A stretch of 56,258 nt of DNA from an uncultured Campylobacter sp. Its GTDB lineage: Bacteria; Campylobacterota; Campylobacteria; Campylobacterales; Campylobacteraceae. The translations under genes were made by a program, and so were the position numbers. The notes beneath the pieces were generated by a model, which worked only from the letters and a program-made list of their open reading frames with translations, did not search any database and had not been told where the DNA came from. Shown piece by piece: positions 48,920 through 56,258 of the stretch (the stretch's first letter is position 1; each line of letters starts with the position of its first letter). The DNA lies in contig NZ_CALKTT010000098.1 of assembly GCF_937997535.1 (NCBI RefSeq), positions 1-56,258 on the forward strand. The letters are read 5' to 3'.

Positions 48920-49723
48920 TCAAAACAAGCTGTAAAGATCGTCCAGCAAGAAATACTTTTTATCAATGGTTCCTTTATAAAAAGGCTCAATACTCTCATC
49001 AAAAATTTTTGTAAAAAAACCCTTTTTACTTAGCTCAATTAGTCCCGCATTTACCGCGTTAAGCAGCTCGGTATTGCCCTTTTGCACCGCGATGGCCAGG
49101 AAGTCCGTCGAGCCTAAATTCTTGATATTTACTTCGACTTTGCGGTCGACTACAGCGTAAGCAAATACAAGTAGATTATCATCGCCGTATCCGTCGCCCT
49201 TGCCCGATTTTAGGTCATTAAAGCATTCATTCGCGCTCGCACACGGTACTACGTTATAGCCCTGTTTCGTAAAGTAATCAAACACAGTAGTGCCGGGCTG
49301 CGCCAGTATAGTCTTTCCGTTTAGATCGGAGACCTTTCTGATATTATCGTCGCTACGAGTTAGCACGCCGATATTTACGCTAAAGTATGGATCGGAGAAA
49401 TCTACCAGCTTCTCGCGCTCTTTCGTAACCGAGATTAGCGCGATATCTAAATCGACTCTGTTATCCTGTACCGCTTTTATACGATCATCGCCTACCGTTA
49501 CGACATATTCTATCTTGCCGCCTTTATCGCCGAAAATTTCTTTAACAAGCCCTTCGATTAAGAGTATCTCAAAGCCGCTATATTCGCCGGCTTTAGCGAC
49601 GCTAAACGGCGGAGACGAGCCATCTATACCGATGCGAATAACCCCTTTTTCTTTGATTTGAGTCAAAGTGTTGCTAAGAAGCGAGCACACAGCCAGCACC
49701 AATGCTAGGATTATCTTTTTCAT
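48920..49723 (-). CDS. Amino-acid-type ABC substrate-binding protein, array copy 2
   Basis: A 267-residue periplasmic binding protein nearly colinear with copy 3: IGIDGSSPPFSVAKAGEYSG, VTKEREKLVDFSDPYFSVNI, QPGTTVFDYFTKQGY, CASANEC and YKGTIDKKYFLLDDLYSLF. Differences cluster in the pocket half (PPF versus PPL; GYGDDNLLV versus GYADDNMVV), which suggests different ligands after duplication. It follows copy 1 by 19 bases. Confidence 0.92.
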   Translation of the reverse strand: MKKIILALVLAVCSLLSNTLTQIKEKGVIRIGIDGSSPPFSVAKAGEYSGFEILLIEGLVKEIFGDKGGKIEYVVTVGDDRIKAVQDNRVDLDIALISVTKEREKLVDFSDPYFSVNIGVLTRSDDNIRKVSDLNGKTILAQPGTTVFDYFTKQGYNVVPCASANECFNDLKSGKGDGYGDDNLLVFAYAVVDRKVEVNIKNLGSTDFLAIAVQKGNTELLNAVNAGLIELSKKGFFTKIFDESIEPFYKGTIDKKYFLLDDLYSLF

Positions 49724-49742
49724 AGTGTCCCCCTTTTTAAAA

Positions 49743-50552
49743 TTACAGCAAGCTATAAAGATCGTCTAGCAAGAAATACTTTTTCTCTGCAGTTCCTTTG
49801 TAGTAAGGCTCGATGAAATTATCGAACGAATTTTTGAAAAAGCCCTCTTTGCTTAGCTTGATTAGCTCGCCGTTTAGAAAATCCAAAAGCTCCGAATTGC
49901 CCTTTTTCACGCCGATGGCTAAGAAATCCGAAGTGCCTAAATTCTTGATATTTACTTCAACCTTTTTATCTAATACCGGATAAGCCAGCACGACCAGGTT
50001 ATCATCGGCATACCCGTCGCCCTGTCCAGCTTTTAGCGCCTTGTAGCAAGCGTTTGCGTTATCACATCTGGCGATATTATAGCCTTGCTTTTCAAAGTAT
50101 GTTTCTGCAGTACCGCCGCTAAGAACTAAAATAGTTTTATCTTGCAAATCGTTTAAGGATTTAATCTTATCTTCGATGCGGGTCAAAATGCCTATATTGA
50201 CGCTAAAATACGGGGTCGTAAAATCGATCTGCTTCTCGCGCTCCGGAGTTACGGTAAGAGTTGCGATAACCGCATCCACCTTATCTTCTTGTAGGAATTT
50301 TATACGCTGATTTGCAAGCACGGAGGTAAACTCCACCTTTCCGCCCGATGGAAGCATATCTTTAGCGATAGCATTTGCCATATCGACCTCAAAGCCCTGA
50401 TGCACGCCGTCTTCTATCTTGCTAAACGGTGGCTGCGCGTCATAAACGCCTATTCTAAGCACTCCGCTACTTTTGATCTCGGAGAGCGATCTTGCGCAAA
50501 GCGCGCTACTAGCCAAAGCTGCGACAAGCAGACTTAAGAGAAATTTCTTCAT
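49743..50552 (-). CDS. Amino-acid-type ABC substrate-binding protein, array copy 1
   Basis: A 269-residue periplasmic binding protein, first in the leftward array. Signal peptide MKKFLLSLLVAALASSALCA, then IGVYDAQPPFSKIEDGVHQG, the GFEVDMANAIAKDM signature, VDAVIATLTVTPEREKQIDF and SGGTAETYFEKQGY; C-x5-C reads CDNANAC. The C-terminus YYKGTAEKKYFLLDDLYSLL is shared by copies 2 and 3. GAAAGGAAAAGG lies before the ATG. The array probably starts from the -10 at 50673-50678. Confidence 0.92.
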   Translation of the reverse strand: MKKFLLSLLVAALASSALCARSLSEIKSSGVLRIGVYDAQPPFSKIEDGVHQGFEVDMANAIAKDMLPSGGKVEFTSVLANQRIKFLQEDKVDAVIATLTVTPEREKQIDFTTPYFSVNIGILTRIEDKIKSLNDLQDKTILVLSGGTAETYFEKQGYNIARCDNANACYKALKAGQGDGYADDNLVVLAYPVLDKKVEVNIKNLGTSDFLAIGVKKGNSELLDFLNGELIKLSKEGFFKNSFDNFIEPYYKGTAEKKYFLLDDLYSLL

Positions 50553-50672
50553 CCTTTTCCTTTCTCATAAATAATTTCAAAACCATTACCACGGCTACGG
50601 AAAACCTCAAAATCCCGCCCGAACGGCAAGCAGACATTAAATTCGCCCGCAGGCGAAAAGCAATTTTAGCTT

Positions 50673-50678
50673 TTTATA
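50673..50678 (-). promoter_or_regulatory. -10 box of the binding-protein array
   Basis: TATAAA read leftward in AAAGATATAAAAAG, 121 bases before the first gene, in an AT-rich stretch. The leader contains the 6-base hairpin at 50642-50657. Confidence 0.4.
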
Positions 50679-50812
50679 TCTTTAATGATTATTAAATAGT
50701 AAGTAAAGTCGCCAAATAAATTCGCTTTTTCATTGTTTGCTTCGATTTTGCGCGGGTTTTTTAGAATTCTCATCCGCATCCTAGCGATATAATTTAAAAT
50801 TTTTAAAATTTT

Positions 50813-50862
50813 GCAAAATTTTAAAGCCACAGAATTTTACAAAATTTTAAAGCTGCAGAATT
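50813..50862. repeat. Two 26-base direct repeats
   Basis: CAAAATTTTAAAGC followed by CACAGAATT, then again CAAAATTTTAAAGC followed by TGCAGAATT, with a period of 26 bases. Further AAATTTTAAAATTT words flank them. Confidence 0.6.
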
Positions 50863-51122
50863 GGGTGAGAAATTTTATGAGCGCTTTAAAACTCGCGATG
50901 AAATTTTAAAATTTTATAAGATCAAATCTTGCAGGTTGCATTTGACAAAACAGCACGAGAAAGGAATGGAATTTTAAAATTTCGCGCTTTAGCGCAGACA
51001 TACGTGGAATTTAAAATTTTTAGCAAACGACAAAATTCAAAAGCAAGCGAAATTAAATCTTTGCCACGCTGCAGAATTTCGCGATAAAAGTGTGCCGCCA
51101 GCGCTAAATTTTGCGCCATAAA

Positions 51123-51566
51123 TCATACTACGAACATCAGCTTAGCGCAAAGCACGATGATGAAGCCGAATACAAAAGCGATTTTGTGGATGTTCGCTCG
51201 CAAAAACTCAGGCGCGGGCCTTCCCATCGCGCGGCAACTTAAATTTATCGCTACGCACACGGCGATGATGAGCGCGAGCGTGACTTTTAGCATAAAGATT
51301 TTTTGAAGCGGCGTGCCGAAATACCCGCCGTTAGCGCTCCCGACCCAGCGGCTCATCATCATTCCGCCGGTAATTATCAGCGTAAAAAGGCAAACCGGCA
51401 TGATCTTAATCGCGCGCGAGCCGACCGCCTTTTTAACGCGCTCAAAATCCGCGCCCAGCACGCTTTTAAGCCGCGAAAAAATCACGACGTCAAAAAATAT
51501 GTAGCCCAAAAAGATAATGGCGCAGATGAGATGGACGATCTGCACGTAAGGATAAATTTGCTCCAC
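51123..51566 (-). CDS. CopD-like four-helix membrane protein
   Basis: The GTG at 51566 is preferred as start because AAGGAGC lies four bases upstream; the frame is open to 51623 but has no site there. The 147-residue protein begins MEQIYPYVQIVHLICAIIFLG and has four membrane segments. The early His in QIVHLICA and the late one in NIHKIAFVFGF are spaced as in CopD/DUF2269-type proteins, which may bind copper or heme. Monocistronic. The role is not established. Confidence 0.7.
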   Translation of the reverse strand: MEQIYPYVQIVHLICAIIFLGYIFFDVVIFSRLKSVLGADFERVKKAVGSRAIKIMPVCLFTLIITGGMMMSRWVGSANGGYFGTPLQKIFMLKVTLALIIAVCVAINLSCRAMGRPAPEFLRANIHKIAFVFGFIIVLCAKLMFVV

Positions 51567-51822
51567 CGCCGCTCCTTGCTTTGAAATTTCGCCCATTTTA
51601 TGCGAAATTTCAAATTTTAGCAATGATTTTCATCAACACGCCGCGAGCGGTTAAATTTAAAGCGGCTAAATTTAAGCAAACCGCGCGAGTATCGCAGATA
51701 AATTTTGGCAAAATCGCGCGGTCAAATTTAAAAACAAAGCCGCGCAGCTAAATTTAAAAATGGACGCGTCCGTAAATTTATAAATTCACGGGCACCGCCG
51801 CGCGGCTAAATTTTATAAAATT

Positions 51823-53142
51823 TCAAAGCATCATCGAAAAGATTATGCCAAATATAATTAGCGGGATATTAAAGAAAATAAAGGTCGGCACGCAGGTATC
51901 CCAGATGTGGCTATGCCCGCCGTCGATATTCAGCCCCGCAGTAGGCCCAAGCGTGCTATCGCTCGCAGGCGAGCCCGCATCGCCGATACCCGCGGCCACG
52001 CCGATGATAAAGATCGTCGCTGCAGTGCTAAAGCCCAACTGCGCGGCTAGCGGACAATAAATCGTAGCGATGATAGGGATTGTGCCGAAGCTCGAGCCTA
52101 TGCCCATCGTCACGAGCAGTCCGATGCCGATCATCAGCAGCGCACCGCCGAGCTTACCGCCGCTTAAAGTGCTCGCTACGTGCACCAGCTCATTCACCCC
52201 GCCGGTTTCTTTTAAGATCGTGCCATATCCTGCGGCGATCAGCATCAAAAACGCGATGTAGCCCATCATATGCACGCCTTCGTCAAATACGCTATCGAGC
52301 TTCTTCCACTCGATGCCTTTGCTCGCAAGCATTACTAAAATTCCGCTAAGCGCGGCAAACGGAAGCGATTTGATCCAAATTTGCACCGCGAAGCACACCG
52401 CGATGCCTGCTAGAGCGCCCCATTCGCGCATACCCATCTTAAGCTCGCTAAAATGCGCATCCAGGCTCTCTTTAGTTTCGGCATACTCCCTCGGCTTGCG
52501 GTAGTAGACCACGGCTAGGATGAGGCCCACGAGCATCGGCACGGCGCTTAGCCACATCACGCTCGATATGTCGCTTAGGCTTACCGCGATGCCGTTTGCG
52601 TTCATATTTTTTTCAATTAGCCCCATAAAGATAAGTCCAAATCCCAGCGGCAGCGCCATATACGGCGTCTGCAAGCCGAACGTCAGCGCGCACGCTACCG
52701 CGCGGCGGTCGATCTTTAGCGAGTTCATGATCTTGACTAACGGCGGGATCAAAATCGGGATAAAGGCGATATGCACGGGGATTAAATTTTGCGAGAAGCA
52801 CGCAAAAAAGGCGATCGAAAAGATAAAGACGTATTTTTTGTCGCTGATTAAATTTGCCACCGCGCGCACCAAGATCGCCGTTAGGTTGGTCTTTGAGATC
52901 GCGCTTGCGATGACGCCTAGCAGCAGATACGAAAGCGCGGTTTCTAAATTTCCGCCCATGCCGAGGCTGCCGGCGTTTTCAGGGTTGCCGTTTATGAATA
53001 AATTTATGGCGTCTCCCAGCGGGATCTTGCTTGAGAGCACGGCGCAGATCGTGCCGATTAGGATCGCAAGCATTACGTTGCACCTCAGCAAGCATAGCGC
53101 GCACATCACACAGATACTGATAAATACGGGATTGGTAAGCAT
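51823..53142 (-). CDS. Na+/H+ antiporter family protein (NhaC-like)
   Basis: Start set at ATG 53142 (MLTNPVFISICVMCALCLLR), with AAAGGC upstream; a TTG at 53169 would add nine hydrophilic residues. The 439-residue protein has about eleven membrane segments. Family features are FACFSQNLIPVHIAFIPILIPPL, CALTFGLQTPYMALPLGFGLIF, TMGIGSSFGTIPIIATI and the terminal GIGDAGSPASDSTLGPTAG. It is divergent from the DUF475 gene. The transported ion or organic substrate is not certain; some relatives are amino-acid carriers. Confidence 0.85.
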   Translation of the reverse strand: MLTNPVFISICVMCALCLLRCNVMLAILIGTICAVLSSKIPLGDAINLFINGNPENAGSLGMGGNLETALSYLLLGVIASAISKTNLTAILVRAVANLISDKKYVFIFSIAFFACFSQNLIPVHIAFIPILIPPLVKIMNSLKIDRRAVACALTFGLQTPYMALPLGFGLIFMGLIEKNMNANGIAVSLSDISSVMWLSAVPMLVGLILAVVYYRKPREYAETKESLDAHFSELKMGMREWGALAGIAVCFAVQIWIKSLPFAALSGILVMLASKGIEWKKLDSVFDEGVHMMGYIAFLMLIAAGYGTILKETGGVNELVHVASTLSGGKLGGALLMIGIGLLVTMGIGSSFGTIPIIATIYCPLAAQLGFSTAATIFIIGVAAGIGDAGSPASDSTLGPTAGLNIDGGHSHIWDTCVPTFIFFNIPLIIFGIIFSMML

Positions 53143-53229
53143 CTTTTGCCTTTTTTGGAATTTTTGCAATTATATAGAATTTAGGGCTAAATTTTGCTAA
53201 AATCGCGCAAAAAATCGGCTAGGACAGCG

Positions 53230-54240
53230 ATGAAATATTTTTACTCCTCTTTTGTAGTAAGCCTAATCGCGCTTGCTATCGCATTTTATATCGGCGGTGC
53301 TGGTGCCGCTTATATCTGCGCGCTTTTATGCGTGCTCGAAATCAGCCTCAGCTTCGACAACGCCGTAGTCAATGCCAAAATGCTAAAAGATATGGCGCCG
53401 GTGTGGCAGAGCAGATTTATCCTCTGGGGCATTCCGATCGCGGTTTTTGGCATGAGGTTTTTATTCCCCGTGCTAATCGTTGCCGCAAGCGCGCATCTGG
53501 GTCTTTGGGAAACCCTCGTGCTGGCGCTTAAGCAGCCGCACCGCTACCATGAAATTTTAAGCGAGAACGAAGCGCAAATTTACGTTTTCGGCGGCGCGTT
53601 TTTGCTGATGGTCTTTTGCGATTTTTTCTTCGATGCGCAGCGCGAGCTACACTGGCTGGGCATAATCGAAAATAACGGGCTCGTGCGATTTTTAAAGCGC
53701 ATTCCAAACGCGCCCACGCTGATCGCTCTAGCCGCGGGGCTTGCGCTGCTTGCTAAAACGGGTTCGGCGACGCTCGGCGCAGCGTATTTCGGCGCGATCC
53801 TGCTCTATCTGCTCATCTCCTGCTTCGACCGACTTTTCGGCACGGACGGCGTAAAAAACGGCCTTGCGGGCTTTTTATACTTAGAAACCCTGGACGCGAG
53901 CTTTAGCTTTGACGGCGTGATCGGGGCGTTTGCACTAAGCGATAATATCTTCATCATCATGCTAGGCCTCGGCGCGGGCGCGATGTTCGTGCGCTCCATC
54001 ACGCTGTATCTCATCGCTCGCGGCACGCTGTCGCACTTCGCGTATCTGGAGCACGGCGCGCACTACGCCATCGCGTGTTTGGCGTTTATAATGTTTGCCA
54101 AGCTGAAATTTGAAGTAAGCGAGATCATAACGGGCACCGTGGGGATCTTATTCATCGCGCTATCGCTCCTTTCGTCGGTGCTCTACAACCGCCGCAACAA
54201 ACGCAAACTAATCGAAACGATCGCGGGAAACAACGAGTAA
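53230..54240 (+). CDS. DUF475 (TerC-like) membrane protein
   Basis: The start ATG at 53230 is preceded by AGGACAGCG; an in-frame TTG at 53194 is upstream but unlikely. The 336-residue protein has about nine membrane segments. Acidic intramembrane motifs LEISLSFDNAVVNAKML (about 36-52) and LETLDASFSFDGVIGAFALSDNIFIIM (near 215-240) mark the TerC/DUF475 group, thought to handle metal ions (manganese or tellurite phenotypes in relatives). It shares an 87-base divergent spacer with the antiporter gene. Confidence 0.9.
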   Translation: MKYFYSSFVVSLIALAIAFYIGGAGAAYICALLCVLEISLSFDNAVVNAKMLKDMAPVWQSRFILWGIPIAVFGMRFLFPVLIVAASAHLGLWETLVLALKQPHRYHEILSENEAQIYVFGGAFLLMVFCDFFFDAQRELHWLGIIENNGLVRFLKRIPNAPTLIALAAGLALLAKTGSATLGAAYFGAILLYLLISCFDRLFGTDGVKNGLAGFLYLETLDASFSFDGVIGAFALSDNIFIIMLGLGAGAMFVRSITLYLIARGTLSHFAYLEHGAHYAIACLAFIMFAKLKFEVSEIITGTVGILFIALSLLSSVLYNRRNKRKLIETIAGNNE

Positions 54241-54333
54241 AATTTCATCGCATATCTTGCCGTGCGCGAGATCAAATTTTAAAATTTCAAGCCGATACCC
54301 GCAAGCGGTAAAATTTACTCGCTTGCGCCACGT

Positions 54334-54399
54334 TAAATTCCAAGAGACGCCAAATTTCAAGAAACGCCAAATTCTAAAAAGCGCTAAATTTAAAGACGC
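54334..54399. repeat. Four 17-base tandem repeats
   Basis: Units TAAATTCCAAGAGACGC, CAAATTTCAAGAAACGC, CAAATTCTAAAAAGCGC and a 15-base TAAATTTAAAGACGC follow without gaps in the spacer between the convergent DUF475 and DUF3137 genes. Each unit combines the genome's AAATTT word with an ACGC or GCGC end. Confidence 0.75.
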
Positions 54400-54469
54400 G
54401 GGCGATGAGATTAAAATTTTACGAAAAGCGTTAAATTTTAAACCGCGAGATGGCGTTTTAAAATTCAAA

Positions 54470-55552
54470 TCAGCGATCGCGCGAGCTCAAGCCTTTATCG
54501 CGCAATCTCTGCAGCTCTTCGCCGCCGAGTGGCACGCTATTTGCGGACTCGCCGCTCTCGCTTGCGCCGCCAAAAAATCCTTCATTCAAACGCAGCTCGT
54601 CAATGATACCAAGAAGCTGCAAAACTTCAGCCTTTATCCGCTCGGCATCTTTTAGCGTAGTGCGCGGCGAAAACAGCGCAGCTTCGAAGCGGTTTTTCGC
54701 GCCGTTTAAAAATAGATAAAATTTTCTGTCCATAAACGCCGCGCTAAGAGCGATCTTGGGCGCAAGCTTAAGCTTCAAAGCCCCGAGACGCTCCATAAAG
54801 CTAGGCGTCAAAAGATACCGCGCCTCGATCTTATCGCTTGCGAACACGCGAAATTCCTCGCCGAAAATCACGTCGTCCATCAGCTCCTGATCGCCTAAAA
54901 ATTTTGTGCCTGGCGAGCGGTCCGCGATGATGGTCCGCCCCTTAAATTTCTTATAAAACTCGCACACCAAAACCGAGCCGCTAAAGGCCTGCACGTATTC
55001 GCCGAGCCTCCAAGCGTTCCAAAGCGCGATCGCCGACAGCAAAAAAGTTGCGGAAAGATCGCTTTTAGCCCTTTGAGATAGCCTTACAAGCTCCATAGAC
55101 TCGCGCGTTTCATAGATTTTTATCGCTTCGCTTAGGCTAAATTTCACCCCTTTATACACGCCGTCTATCTGATCCTCGGCTACGAATTCATTGTTCGGAT
55201 AGATGCCTGTTTTGCGGAACTCTTCTTCGTCTATGCCGCTTTGCGGCTCGTATCTAAAGGTGGGATCGATATCTGAAATGATGGCGCGGATGAAGGCGTC
55301 TTTGTAAAAGGCGTTGTACTCCCATTTGGCGATGGAATCATCAAAAATCCCCCATACGCAGCTTACCGCAATTATCGGGATCATCGCGGACATCAGCACG
55401 GCGGAGGAGTATTCGTTTTGGATCAAGCCGTGGATAAACCAACCGACGGAAAAAACCGCGATGCATAGCAATAAAATCAGCGGTTTTAGAAATTTTATCT
55501 TGCACTGCTGCTGCTTTTTTGCCAGCTCCTCTATCGCCCTGTCAATATCCAA
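54470..55552 (-). CDS. DUF3137 family membrane protein, paralogue 3
   Basis: A 360-residue protein starting at TTG (55552) with GGAG seven bases upstream. Two membrane segments (about 23-43 and 50-68) precede the DUF3137 domain: DGVYKGVKFSLSEAIKIYETR, a second hydrophobic stretch FLLSAIALWNAWRLGEY, FYKKFKGRTIIADRS, FGEEFRVFASDKIEARYLLTPSFMERL and a final LGIIDELRLNEGFF helix. The C-terminus is extended by about 25 residues. The fKG-F strand is partly replaced by the extra hydrophobic stretch. Function unknown; see the paralogues at 5483 and 29311. Confidence 0.8.
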   Translation of the reverse strand: MDIDRAIEELAKKQQQCKIKFLKPLILLLCIAVFSVGWFIHGLIQNEYSSAVLMSAMIPIIAVSCVWGIFDDSIAKWEYNAFYKDAFIRAIISDIDPTFRYEPQSGIDEEEFRKTGIYPNNEFVAEDQIDGVYKGVKFSLSEAIKIYETRESMELVRLSQRAKSDLSATFLLSAIALWNAWRLGEYVQAFSGSVLVCEFYKKFKGRTIIADRSPGTKFLGDQELMDDVIFGEEFRVFASDKIEARYLLTPSFMERLGALKLKLAPKIALSAAFMDRKFYLFLNGAKNRFEAALFSPRTTLKDAERIKAEVLQLLGIIDELRLNEGFFGGASESGESANSVPLGGEELQRLRDKGLSSRDR

Positions 55553-55686
55553 AATTTAACTCCAAATTTGATTTGCCGAAATTTTGCCCCTTATTTTACG
55601 CTAAATTTTATTAAAATTTCATCCGTTAAGCGGGTTTAAGATTTTTTATGCTATTTTTGCGACCTATTTCGATCAAAAGGCAAGAG

Positions 55687-56118
55687 ATGATAAATTTACC
55701 GAAAAATTGCGTGGTTTTTACCTACCCGAAAATGGGCGATAGCGGCAAATTTTTGCCCGCAGAGTTGCGCGGCGCAGCGGGGCTTACGGGCTGCACGCTT
55801 CAGTGCAAGGCCTACGAGAGCGCGTTTGCACAAATAAGAGCCCTCGGCTTTGAGCTTATCGCCGTAGGCAGTATGGGCGAGGCGGGCACGAGCGAGTTTA
55901 AGCGCGCTACGGGCGCTACGTTTGAGTTCATAAACGACGAAAAATTCGAGCTTGAAGCGCCGCTGCGGCTCGAGACTTTCACTACCGGCGACGGGAAGAA
56001 ATTTTACCACCGCCAAACCCTGATTTTTAAAGACGGCAAGGAGATAAAGCGCTTTAGCCGTATCGCAGAGCCCGAGCAAGACGCACAAAACGTACTCGCG
56101 GCGCTAAAGAGCCTATGA
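55687..56118 (+). CDS. Peroxiredoxin-like thioredoxin-fold protein
   Basis: The start ATG at 55687 follows AAGGCAAGAG; the frame is open from 55648. The 143-residue protein has CVVFTYPKMGDSGKFLPAELRG, then GLTGCTLQCKAYESAFAQI, which fits the peroxiredoxin order (VV-F-x-P ... GCT-x-x-C-x-x-F), with the peroxidatic position at the Cys-x3-Cys pair, followed by FELIAVGSMG and a C-terminal strand pair. It resembles Bcp/PrxQ-like proteins with an altered active-site line. Peroxide reduction is likely but unproven. Confidence 0.75.
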   Translation: MINLPKNCVVFTYPKMGDSGKFLPAELRGAAGLTGCTLQCKAYESAFAQIRALGFELIAVGSMGEAGTSEFKRATGATFEFINDEKFELEAPLRLETFTTGDGKKFYHRQTLIFKDGKEIKRFSRIAEPEQDAQNVLAALKSL

Positions 56119-56245
56119 TCGATCGCTTCGGCGCTGCGCTTTAAATTTCGCGCTCCAAGCACGTTGCTACACGGAGCTGAAATTTAAGGCAGAACGAATT
56201 TCTCTTAAATTCAGCATTTTTAATTAAAATGGCGCTAAATTTAAC

Positions 56246-56258
56246 GGAGGCGGGTATG
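56246..56258 (+). promoter_or_regulatory. Ribosome-binding site and start codon of the next gene
   Basis: GGAGG at 56246-56250 is followed by CGGGT and an ATG at 56256-56258, the last three bases of the window. A gene therefore begins here and continues outside. Confidence 0.6.

Larger units (their letters stand above)
50553..51122. other. Spacer upstream of the binding-protein array
   Basis: 570 bases without a gene. It holds a leader hairpin TTCGCC-CGCA-GGCGAA (50642-50657), the leftward -10 (50673-50678), a rightward TATAAT (50788-50793) with no gene to serve, a 26-base tandem repeat (50813-50862), and a long AAATTTTA-rich stretch up to the CopD-like gene. Confidence 0.5.

Noticed and set aside
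51762..51771. GGACGCGTCC palindrome as a regulatory site
   Set aside because: A single 10-base palindrome between genes transcribed in the same direction, without promoter context or a second copy.

Overview
The window looks like a chromosomal segment of a Campylobacter (Campylobacterota). The basis is gene content: a UPF0323 lipoprotein behind a helix-turn-helix/coiled-coil gene, HisJ/CjaC-type binding proteins, epsilon-type pyrG, recJ, ilvD, leuC, cdsA and dxr, TATAAT boxes without clear -35 elements, and pervasive AAATTT words. Coding GC is fairly high for the genus, which suggests the oral/gut non-thermophilic group (C. gracilis-like). The species call is inference.

Layout. 1-5384 is an AT-rich accessory block: two overlapping partial or decayed ORFs, the relic of a polymorphic-toxin tip broken by amber codons, then nine to ten small co-directional genes of the immunity-protein type. 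5483-14174 is mostly core: a DUF3137 protein, nrdA, a DUF945 protein, pyrG-recJ. 14648-20160 is one leftward operon: a Tat-exported binding protein, ABC permease and ATPase, an NnrS-type membrane protein with a 1.5-kb repeat-filled frame in front of it, and a cupin. ilvD and leuC follow, separated by an AT-rich orphan membrane protein and a YeeE/YedE relic. 25473-30261 carries a nitroreductase, rqcH, cdsA, dxr and a second DUF3137 protein.

A tRNA-Val(GAC) at 30666 marks the start of a second accessory island (30985-35021): an Imm32-type immunity gene, tiny coupled ORFs, two tandem membrane/zinc-ribbon paralogues, a lipoprotein and orphan genes. Then come an RclA-like flavoprotein, a TetR gene broken by one amber codon, the HTH/UPF0323 pair, a glutathionylspermidine-synthase-type ligase and a D-2-hydroxyacid dehydrogenase. 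42779-47010 is a Fur-box-bearing iron locus (PepSY protein, TonB receptor, divergent AraC regulator). 47233-50552 is an array of four paralogous amino-acid-type binding proteins with no permease or ATPase. The end holds a CopD-like protein, an Na+/H+ antiporter, a DUF475/TerC-like protein, a third DUF3137 protein and a peroxiredoxin. The last three bases are the start codon of another gene.

How the genes work together. The two immunity islands look like memory banks against secreted polymorphic toxins, with one toxin tip still recognisable as a relic. The iron locus, ABC-NnrS operon and binding-protein array are uptake or respiration modules. The most unusual features are the repeat-filled frame joined to NnrS, the orphan binding-protein array sharing a C-x5-C pair, the two immunity banks, the extreme AAATTT enrichment of the spacers, and several short-period tandem repeats in non-coding DNA. 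No CRISPR array, insertion sequence or prophage was seen. All family assignments are from recognition of sequence patterns, without database searches.
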